The translations under genes were made by a program, and so were the position numbers. From assembly GCA_963205465.1 (NCBI GenBank), contig CAUJKG010000404.1, forward strand, positions 1-13,413: a stretch of DNA of 13,413 bases, in the 5' to 3' direction. Source of the DNA: Pseudomonadota bacterium (GTDB lineage: Bacteria; Pseudomonadota; Alphaproteobacteria; Rhizobiales; Xanthobacteraceae). Positions 6,364 through 12,137 of this stretch are shown in pieces; the first letter of the stretch is position 1; every line of letters starts with the position of its first letter. Below the pieces are notes generated by a model, which searched no databases, was not told where the DNA came from, and saw only the letters and a list, made by a program, of their open reading frames with translations.

Positions 6364-8631
6364 TCAGCTCCCTCGCTTCTCACGAATGGCGCGCCAGACC
6401 CGCTCGGGCGTAAGCGGAAGCTCGCGAATTCTTGCGCCGTACCCTGCCGCCAACGCATTGGCGATGGCCGGCGCAACCGGAAGGATCGCGCCCTCGCCCA
6501 TGCCGCGCATGCCGCCCGGCCCGGGGCCGGTACCGCTTTCGATCAGCACCGTGACGAAATTTTCCGGCGCTTTGTCGATGGTCGGCACGTGATAATCGAT
6601 CATGGTCGCGTTGATCGGCTGTCCGTCCTGATAGACCAGTTCCTCGCTCAGGGTATGACCGAACGCCATCATCGATGCGCCTTCGTCTTGCCCTTCGGCG
6701 GCGGCACGGTTCACCACGCGGCCGACATCGGCGACGCTCACATAGTGACGGACTTTGATCTCTCCGGTTTCTTCATCGACCGCGATGGCGCACTGTCCGG
6801 CCGCGGTCTCCCAGAACAACGGCGCCTGCGCGAGACGGCCGCCGTTCGAATAAGGCGTTACGCGGCCGACACCGACAATCTCGCCGCTATCGATGCCATA
6901 ATAAGTGTGCAAGAGCTCGCTGAACGTTTTCTTCTCGTTCCCGAAAATAATTCCGCCTTCGCAAAAACGGACCGCCGCCGGATCGGCAGAGAATACGAGT
7001 TCCGCGATTTCTGCGACTTGGCTGAGAATATCCCGCGCGGCATCCTCGATCGCGAGGCCCATCATCAGAGACGAGCGGCTGGCCCCGGTTCCCCAGTCAT
7101 AGGGTGCGATAGCGGTATCGGGAGTCAGCACCTCGATCGCTTCGATCGGCTGATTGAGTTGCTCCGAGGCGAGCTTTCGCAGCACGCCGCGAACACCCTG
7201 CCCAATTTCGACGCTGTTGGAGATGACCGCGACCGAACCATCGATCTTCAGCCGCATGACCACCGACGCCACCGGCATGATCCCCGGATCGGAAATGCCG
7301 AGTGCCGTGCCATCATATGTTATGTTATCGCCATCGAGCGCCTTGATGCGCGACATCTCCTGCGCGGCGATATCCATCGCTTCGCCCATCTCGACATCGA
7401 TCGGTCGAAGATCGGCACGGACATGCTCACCACGACGGAGCAGATTGCGGTTGCGAAACTCTGCCGGATTAAGTCCCAGCGCTTCCGCAATTTCGTCCAT
7501 CTGCGACTCGGTTGCCCAGACCGCTTGCGGGCCACCGATGGAGCGAAATGCAGCGCCGGGAACCGTGTTGGTATAGACGGCAACGCTTTCGAGACTCAGG
7601 TTTGGAATCCGGTATGGGCCGATTGCCCGGTTTGCCGCTTTCACTGCGACGGCCGGGCCGGTATCGGCATAAGCGCCGCCGTTCATCAGCACGCGAACGG
7701 ATTTGGCGAGGATTGTGCCGTCGTTGCGCACGCCGGTCCGGACATGAACCGTCGCGCTCAAGCGCCGCGCGGTCAGCATCGACTCCGAGATCGAGAGGCA
7801 GACCCGCACCGGGCGGCGCAGTTTCCACGCCAATGCAGCAACCAGCGGATCGATCTTCACCGAAGCCTTGCCGCCGAAACCGCCACCGATATGCGGAGAG
7901 ATGATGCGAATGCGCGCCAGCGGCATATCGAAGACGCGGGACAGAACTTTCTGCACGGCAGTGGGCGACTGGCCGCAGCTCCACAGGGTCAGACTGTCGC
8001 CATGGAACGACGCGATCACGCAATGAGGTTCCATGGCATAGTGAAACACCATCGGAAATTCATATTTACTCTCGAAGCAGCGGTCGGATTCCGCGAATGC
8101 CTTCTCGACATCGCCCTGCTCGTAGGCATAGCGCTGGAAAATATTGGTGCCGGCGACCGGCTTCGCCTCGCCCTTGAAATAGAAGTCCTTGATGGCCTCG
8201 TGATTTCCATGAACCAGCGGCGCGCCCGGCTCCAGCGCTTCCGCGGCTTCGGTGACGAAAGGCAGAAGTTCGTAATCCACTACGATGGCGTCGAGCGCCT
8301 CCTCGGCAATGCGCTCGTTCTCCGCCGCCACCATCGCCACCGGCTCACCGACATAACGCACGCGATCGATCGCGATCAGCGGCCGGTCCTTCAGCGACGG
8401 TCCCCAGTGATGGTTGAGCCCGACAATATCCGCGCCCGTCAGCACCGCGACAACACCTGGAATTGCCAGTGCCGCGGAGACATCGATGCTTTTGATCATC
8501 GCGTGCGGCACGGTGCTGCGCAGAACCTTGCCGTGCAGCATGCCGGGAACTTCGATGTCCGTGATGAATTGGGTGCGGCCCGTTACCTTTTCGAGATGAT
8601 CGGGATTGGGCGGCGAAAGCCGGTCAGACAT
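6364..8631 (-). CDS. Molybdopterin-binding large subunit of a xanthine dehydrogenase/CO dehydrogenase-superfamily hydroxylase (not a CO dehydrogenase)
   Basis: The 755 residues show the two-part fold of this family: an a/b-hammerhead domain (about 14-125, starting EKVTGRTQFITDIEVPG) and molybdopterin-binding domains. Cofactor motifs are GGGFGGK (249-255), VEIGQG (474-479) and TGASRSS (515-521). The proposed catalytic glutamate is Glu713 in RGMGEG (709-714). The loop beside the metal reads GAAFRSIGGPQ (359-369), similar to xanthine/aldehyde-type enzymes. It lacks the Cys of the AYRCSFR loop of form I CO dehydrogenase, so CO oxidation is not supported. Expected chemistry is hydroxylation of an N-heterocycle or aldehyde with water as oxygen source. 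The ATG at 8631 has GGAGGG eight bases upstream. It is followed two bases after its stop by the CoxG-like gene. A molybdenum cofactor insertion chaperone is not encoded in the window. Substrate unknown. Confidence 0.93.
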   Translation of the reverse strand: MSDRLSPPNPDHLEKVTGRTQFITDIEVPGMLHGKVLRSTVPHAMIKSIDVSAALAIPGVVAVLTGADIVGLNHHWGPSLKDRPLIAIDRVRYVGEPVAMVAAENERIAEEALDAIVVDYELLPFVTEAAEALEPGAPLVHGNHEAIKDFYFKGEAKPVAGTNIFQRYAYEQGDVEKAFAESDRCFESKYEFPMVFHYAMEPHCVIASFHGDSLTLWSCGQSPTAVQKVLSRVFDMPLARIRIISPHIGGGFGGKASVKIDPLVAALAWKLRRPVRVCLSISESMLTARRLSATVHVRTGVRNDGTILAKSVRVLMNGGAYADTGPAVAVKAANRAIGPYRIPNLSLESVAVYTNTVPGAAFRSIGGPQAVWATESQMDEIAEALGLNPAEFRNRNLLRRGEHVRADLRPIDVEMGEAMDIAAQEMSRIKALDGDNITYDGTALGISDPGIMPVASVVMRLKIDGSVAVISNSVEIGQGVRGVLRKLASEQLNQPIEAIEVLTPDTAIAPYDWGTGASRSSLMMGLAIEDAARDILSQVAEIAELVFSADPAAVRFCEGGIIFGNEKKTFSELLHTYYGIDSGEIVGVGRVTPYSNGGRLAQAPLFWETAAGQCAIAVDEETGEIKVRHYVSVADVGRVVNRAAAEGQDEGASMMAFGHTLSEELVYQDGQPINATMIDYHVPTIDKAPENFVTVLIESGTGPGPGGMRGMGEGAILPVAPAIANALAAGYGARIRELPLTPERVWRAIREKRGS

Positions 8632-8653
8632 AGTTTTTGCCCTCCGCCGGTTG

Positions 8654-8674
8654 CGCGGCCCGTCTCTCGCCGCG
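8654..8674 (-). other. GC-rich inverted repeat in the 82-base gap before the Mo-enzyme large subunit
   Basis: The widest gap inside the operon (8632-8713) contains CGCGGC and its exact complement GCCGCG, separated by nine bases. In the transcript this would form a six-base-pair all-GC stem ending about eight bases before the GGAGGG ribosome-binding site of the large-subunit gene. It has no T-run, so it is not an intrinsic terminator. It might affect mRNA processing or translation of the Mo-enzyme block. In such a GC-rich sequence it could also be a chance structure. Confidence 0.35.
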
Positions 8675-8713
8675 GCACCTCATTCCGGTCCAAGGGTTCC
8701 GCGAAAACAAGGT

Positions 8714-9976
8714 TCACCCTGCGGACGGGAAAATGCCGCGAGCGACCAGCGCCCGAATGGCTTCATCGAAATCGGCCGGCACCAGGATCAGATCGTCCTG
8801 ATATTTTGCGGTGACGGCAGTGTCCTTCAGCCCGCTCGCGGTTAGCAAGGTTACGACCGTATCGTCCGCGCGCATGGCGCCGTTACGTTTCATTTTTTCC
8901 ACCGCAACGAAGGTCGCGGCCGAAGACGGCTCGATGTAAAGCCCCTCTTTCGCCGCCAGCCGGGCTTGCCAGCGCATCATGTCGTCGTTGCCGGCGGTGA
9001 CTGAGACACCGTTCGAGCGGCGCAGGATGTCGAGCGCCTGATGCGTCGACTGGGTCGCGCCGATGGATACGGCCACGGTGTCGTGCGTCTTCGGCATATC
9101 ATTGGGCGCATCCACGTTCGCCGTCATCGCCGCTTCGAGCGAACCATACACCTCGGCCGCGACAAATCTCGGCATGCGATCAATCCAGCCGAAGGCGCGC
9201 ATGTCCTCAAAGCCGCGCCACATGCCGACGAGCGCATCGCCATAGCAGACCGGCAGCACGCACCAGTCCGGCACGCGCCAGCCGAGCTGCTCCACGATTT
9301 CATAAGCAAGCGTCTTGTAGCCTTCGATCCCGAACGGATTGCTGCCAATGACGGGGCCGAAGAACGGCGACGTCGGAAACCATCCGAAGTGACGAACCGC
9401 GTGCTCCATCAAGGTCCAGCGGTCCTTCTTGTTCTCCACCGCGATCACCTGCGCGCCATAGGCGCGCATCTGATGCAGCATGGGGCCGCTCGTGCCTTTA
9501 AAGGTAAAAATAACACACGGAATATCGGCTTTGGCGGCGTAGGCCGCTGCTGCCGCACCGGCATTGCCGGACGAACTCGATACGATCACTTTCGCGCCGA
9601 GCTTTTTTGCCGAGGAGACGGCAAGACAGGCGAGCCGGTCCTTGAAAGACCAAGTCGGATTTCTGCTCTCGTCCTTTCCATAGAGACTGGAAACACCGAG
9701 TTCCGCAGCAACCGCGTTCAGCTTGTGCAGCGGACTGCCGCCCTCGCCGAGACTAACCGCCTCTTCCGCAGAAACCGGAAGCACGTCGCCATAACGCCAC
9801 AACGTCCAGGGCGCACCCGCCGCAGGCTTTGGCCGGCTTTTCCTGACCGAGTCATCATAAGCAACGACGAGATTGCTGTGCACTGCCGGCCGGCACACCG
9901 GACAATCGCGATCGTAGTGATCGCTCCCGAACCGGCTGCCGCAACGAACGCAATCAAAACCGACAACCCGTGCCAT
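8714..9976 (-). CDS. Threonine-synthase-like PLP-dependent enzyme with N-terminal zinc ribbon
   Basis: This 420-residue protein is of the tryptophan synthase beta-like (fold type II) PLP superfamily and is closest in look to threonine synthase. It opens with a zinc-ribbon (Cys9, Cys12, Cys25, Cys28 in two CxxC pairs). The PLP lysine is Lys112 in NPTWSFKDR; most relatives have Gly where this has Trp109. SSSSGNAG (133-140) is the phosphate/substrate loop, and VTLLTASGLKDT near the C-terminus matches the threonine-synthase ending. Such enzymes catalyse beta- or gamma-replacement or elimination on amino acids. Here the neighbours suggest a catabolic lyase or deaminase acting on a hydroxy- or amino-acid intermediate rather than threonine synthesis, but that is inference. 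The ATG at 9976 shares its A with the upstream stop (TGATG), so it is tightly coupled to the M24 hydrolase. Confidence 0.87.
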   Translation of the reverse strand: MARVVGFDCVRCGSRFGSDHYDRDCPVCRPAVHSNLVVAYDDSVRKSRPKPAAGAPWTLWRYGDVLPVSAEEAVSLGEGGSPLHKLNAVAAELGVSSLYGKDESRNPTWSFKDRLACLAVSSAKKLGAKVIVSSSSGNAGAAAAAYAAKADIPCVIFTFKGTSGPMLHQMRAYGAQVIAVENKKDRWTLMEHAVRHFGWFPTSPFFGPVIGSNPFGIEGYKTLAYEIVEQLGWRVPDWCVLPVCYGDALVGMWRGFEDMRAFGWIDRMPRFVAAEVYGSLEAAMTANVDAPNDMPKTHDTVAVSIGATQSTHQALDILRRSNGVSVTAGNDDMMRWQARLAAKEGLYIEPSSAATFVAVEKMKRNGAMRADDTVVTLLTASGLKDTAVTAKYQDDLILVPADFDEAIRALVARGIFPSAG

Positions 9977-11166
9977 CAGATCAAACGCAGCTTGGCGTGG
10001 CTGATCATGAACGAATCGACGCCGTCCTTCGTCACCGCAAGCGTGTCTTCAACCTGCAATCCGGCGAACCCCATTTCGTAATATGGGGTCTCGACACAAA
10101 TCACCATGCCTTCTTCGAAGACCTCGCTGTTCGACGGCGCAATATTAGGAGCGTCATAGCCATCGAGCCCAATGCCGTGACCGATATGGCTACGCTGGTA
10201 ATGCGGAATCCCCTCGCGGCGCACCGTCTCGACTGCGGCGTCGAACACGTCCGAAACCCGCACGCCAGGCTTGATCATATCGATCGCCCTGTACATGCCG
10301 ACACAGATTGCGTTGTGATAGCGAACCGCTCTCGGATCCGGCTCGCCGACGACGCCGTTTCGCGCAATGTCTGCGCGGTAGTGACGATAACGCCCACCCA
10401 CGTCGAACCGGATGATCTCGCCCTTCTTGATCTTCGCCTCACTCGCCTGAACGTTGATCATCGCGCCGCGTGAACCGACGCCGAAGCAGCCAAGCACCGG
10501 AAGCCCGCCCTCTTCGATCGTCTTGCAGTGGAATGCGCGTGCAAGATCCATTTCCGTTGCGCCCTCGCGCGCGATGTCGAGCGCCGCAGTAATCGAAAGG
10601 TCCGCAATCTGCGCAGACCTGCGAAGACGGCTGATCTCCTCCGGCGTCTTGATGGCGCGAGCGTAGCGGAAGACACTCGACGCCCGAACGAGTTTCGCAT
10701 TCGGCAACAACTCGGCGAGCTTGTCCCAATATTCGGGAAGGATGCCGATTTCATCGACGCCGATCGTCGCCGCCTGAAGCCCGCGATCCTTGATCGCGCC
10801 AGCCAGCGCGGCCACGGGATCACCATAGTCTTTCTCATCGAGCAATTGCTTCGTACGCGCGATTTGCGCATCCAGAACTGCGCCCGGCGTCGCATCGACG
10901 GTGAACTTTCCGAACCTGCGGATATCCTTGACCCATACTTCCGCATCGGCCGCGAGATCGATCTGGCCTGTGCTGGTGACGACCGCGGCATCGGATGGGT
11001 CGGCGGCCGGCGTGAGCACATAGGCTTGCGGACCGCGGCGGATCCACTGGCTCATGGCCCAGAACCCGCTGGTATAAGTCACGTTCTCCGGCGTCGAGGC
11101 AACCACGGCGTCCAGACCGGCACGCTTCATGCCAGAGAGCAGCCTGTCGGTATTCATAAGCATCAT
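9976..11166 (-). CDS. M24-family metallopeptidase-fold hydrolase (Xaa-Pro peptidase/creatinase-like)
   Basis: This protein of about 396 residues has the N-terminal creatinase-like domain (about 6-165) followed by the pita-bread M24 catalytic domain. Counting from a TTG one codon before the chosen ATG, all five dinuclear-metal ligands are visible: Asp256 (FDVGG), Asp267 (RADIAR), His331 (GHGIGL), Glu360 (CVETPYY) and Glu374 (QVEDTL). The histidine usually found seven residues after the ligand His in prolidases (GLDIHEPP type) is Tyr338 here. This hints at a specialised C-N hydrolase rather than a general Xaa-Pro peptidase. M24 relatives include creatinase and ectoine hydrolase, which cleave small cyclic or guanidino compounds. 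Starts at 11166 or 11163 both fit the AGGGA ribosome-binding site; 11157 is possible. It is the first gene of the operon, behind the promoter and operator. Confidence 0.88.
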   Translation of the reverse strand: MMLMNTDRLLSGMKRAGLDAVVASTPENVTYTSGFWAMSQWIRRGPQAYVLTPAADPSDAAVVTSTGQIDLAADAEVWVKDIRRFGKFTVDATPGAVLDAQIARTKQLLDEKDYGDPVAALAGAIKDRGLQAATIGVDEIGILPEYWDKLAELLPNAKLVRASSVFRYARAIKTPEEISRLRRSAQIADLSITAALDIAREGATEMDLARAFHCKTIEEGGLPVLGCFGVGSRGAMINVQASEAKIKKGEIIRFDVGGRYRHYRADIARNGVVGEPDPRAVRYHNAICVGMYRAIDMIKPGVRVSDVFDAAVETVRREGIPHYQRSHIGHGIGLDGYDAPNIAPSNSEVFEEGMVICVETPYYEMGFAGLQVEDTLAVTKDGVDSFMISHAKLRLI

Positions 11167-11204
11167 CAAATCCCTAGGTCGGGCACTGGAGGCACCAGGA
11201 TGAA

Positions 11205-11223
11205 CGTTCCTTTTTTAGGAACG
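11205..11223. promoter_or_regulatory. Perfect 7-bp inverted repeat, candidate IclR-type operator
   Basis: The sequence CGTTCCT-TTTTT-AGGAACG is a perfect palindrome with seven-base arms and a five-base spacer. It is flanked by further GAAC/GTTC half-sites: GAACGTTC at 11202-11209 and, on the other side, GTTC at 11226-11229. It therefore looks like an array of half-sites that could seat a dimer or tetramer. It lies just downstream of the predicted -10 box, where a repressor would block transcription. IclR-family regulators bind short inverted repeats of this general kind, and the operon ends in an IclR-type gene. The assignment to that regulator is inference. Confidence 0.6.
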
Positions 11224-11239
11224 ATGTTCTACATTTGTC

Positions 11240-11271
11240 ATTATATACGCAGCGGCGAATGCCGCCGTCAA
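11240..11271 (-). promoter_or_regulatory. Sigma70-like promoter of the eleven-gene operon
   Basis: On the minus strand a TTGACG box (11271-11266) is followed by TATATA (spacer 18, 11247-11242) or TATAAT (spacer 20, 11245-11240). Transcription would start near 11233, giving a leader of about 65-70 bases before the M24 gene. The spacer contains GCGGC-N4-GCCGC (11252-11265), an exact inverted repeat that could be a second protein-binding site or a chance GC feature. The position upstream of the first gene and beside the operator-like palindrome supports the call; the spacer is longer than the ideal 17. Confidence 0.55.
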
Positions 11272-11439
11272 GAAGTCGCATACCGGCATGCACGACCCGG
11301 AACATCGACGCACAGCCTATGTTTACGAAGAAATTGGCCTCGCTCAAAGCAATGCGCACGCGCACGCGGGTTGCTTTTCTCGCCTGAGTTTGCAGTTCGC
11401 GAAAAAAGGAAAAAGGTGTCTTCCTCAGCCCTCTAAAAA

Positions 11440-11451
11440 GAAAACGTTTTC
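11440..11451. promoter_or_regulatory. 12-bp perfect palindrome GAAAACGTTTTC, possible regulator-binding site
   Basis: This self-complementary 12-mer has a central CG, in the style of LacI-family operators (AAACGTTT core). On the minus strand it is followed by a short T-run. It has no loop, so it is unlikely to act as an intrinsic terminator. It lies about 90 bases past the Lrp-type gene stop and about 170 bases upstream of the operon promoter, far for direct promoter control. No LacI-type gene is in the window. Confidence 0.3.
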
Positions 11452-11461
11452 ACGAATTCAG

Positions 11462-11491
11462 TTCATGGTGGTTAGGCATCAAGACCATGAA
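11462..11491. repeat. Inverted repeat TTCATGGT/ACCATGAA
   Basis: Exact eight-base arms (11462-11469 and 11484-11491) are separated by 14 bases. In RNA this gives a modest stem with a large loop. It might contribute to 3'-end formation of the Lrp-type transcript or be a protein site; there is no adjacent T-run on the relevant strand. Low confidence as to function. Confidence 0.3.
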
Positions 11492-11542
11492 TTTACAGAG
11501 ATCGGGGCGCTTTCGAGAAGCTACCGTCCGCCTTTAGGAGGC

Positions 11543-12010
11543 TCAACCAAGCGGCAGCACGTTTGTATATTTCACCTGCCCTAGCGCGAAGCTGGACTCT
11601 ATCGATGCAATGCCATCAAGCCTTGTTAGTTTATCTTTTAAGAACTGTTCATAAGCCGCAAGATCAGCAGCTACAACTCTAAGCAGGTAATCGCGCGCGC
11701 CTGTCATCAAATAGCATTCAAGAACTTCAGGCCATCGCGCTATTGATTTCCCGAACTTCTCCAGCGCCTCGACCCGCTGGCTTTCTAGTTTGATGGAAAC
11801 AAAAACACTGACAGGTAATCCAATCTGCTTTTGGTTCAGTACGGCAACATATCGGGAGATCACTCCTTCATCCTCGAGGATTTTTATTCGGCGCAGGCAA
11901 GGCGATATTGAAAGGCCGATTTTCTCGGCGATGCTCGAGACGCTCATACGGCCATCTTCCTGCAACAGCGCAAGAATTTGCCGATCTAACCGATCAAGCG
12001 CTCTTGGCAA
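11543..12010 (-). CDS. Lrp/AsnC-family transcriptional regulator (MdeR-like context), TTG start
   Basis: This 155-residue protein has the Lrp/AsnC plan: an N-terminal helix-turn-helix (DRLDRQILALLQEDGRMSV, then IAEKIGLSISPCLRRIKILE, about residues 6-46) and a C-terminal amino-acid-sensing RAM domain (about 67-150, with the typical LMTGARDYLLRVV at 101-113). The start is TTG at 12010, with a perfect AGGAGG six bases upstream; the next residues (PRALDRLDRQIL) match the usual Lrp beginning. It is divergent from the E1-type gene across 127 bases, the classical arrangement for a regulator that controls its neighbour in response to an amino acid. The neighbour recalls Pseudomonas putida mdeR, the Lrp-type activator of methionine gamma-lyase genes. 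The specific amino acid is inferred only from that context. Confidence 0.93.
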   Translation of the reverse strand: MPRALDRLDRQILALLQEDGRMSVSSIAEKIGLSISPCLRRIKILEDEGVISRYVAVLNQKQIGLPVSVFVSIKLESQRVEALEKFGKSIARWPEVLECYLMTGARDYLLRVVAADLAAYEQFLKDKLTRLDGIASIESSFALGQVKYTNVLPLG

Positions 12011-12137
12011 TTCTAACCTCCTGCGCGTCCAAAAATAGCGAAAGATTGCTGTAATTGATCGAATTTCAGGAGACTTTAGCCAAAATGGTCCCGCCGCTCC
12101 AACGAAAATAAAGCACGATCATTCCTAAGGGGTCATT
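12011..12137. promoter_or_regulatory. Divergent control region between the Lrp-type regulator and the E1-type gene
   Basis: These 127 AT-rich bases carry the ribosome-binding sites of both genes (AGGAGG for the regulator on the minus strand, AAGGGG at about 12127-12132 for the E1 gene on the plus strand). They presumably also hold both promoters and the Lrp site. A weak symmetric element AATT-N5-AATT (12053-12065) sits near the middle, with AT-rich flanks as Lrp proteins favour. I could not pick a convincing -35/-10 pair on either strand. Confidence 0.5.

Larger units (their letters stand above)
11272..11542. other. Intergenic region with short palindromes, no convincing gene
   Basis: No coding sequence is supported between the operon promoter and the Lrp-type gene stop. 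It holds a 12-base perfect palindrome GAAAACGTTTTC (11440-11451), an inverted repeat TTCATGGT/ACCATGAA (11462-11491), a purine-rich run around 11399-11418, and a small GCGCAC repeat near 11353. The composition is mixed and more AT-rich than the operon. It must contain the 3' end of the Lrp-type transcript, but no clear stem followed by a T-run is seen. Confidence 0.5.

Noticed and set aside
4572..8631. Annotation of the Mo-enzyme as aerobic CO dehydrogenase (coxMSL)
   Set aside because: The active-site loop lacks the characteristic Cys, and the neighbouring genes are those of organic-substrate metabolism; only superfamily membership is supported.
6589..8814. A 741-codon open frame on the plus strand opposite the Mo-enzyme large subunit
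   Set aside because: It is the antisense shadow of a gene with complete cofactor motifs. Its translation is Arg/His/Asp-rich without recognisable domains, as expected from GC-rich codon bias.
11174..11365. A 63-codon minus-strand frame between the Lrp-type gene and the operon
   Set aside because: It covers the promoter and operator-like repeats, has no good ribosome-binding site and no recognisable sequence features.
11440..11457. An intrinsic terminator for the Lrp-type gene at GAAAACGTTTTC plus T-run
   Set aside because: The palindrome has no loop bases and is AT-rich, so a stable hairpin is not expected.
11288..11584. A 98-codon plus-strand frame in the intergenic region
   Set aside because: It runs into the 3' end of the Lrp-type gene on the opposite strand and reads as random low-complexity sequence without a ribosome-binding site.
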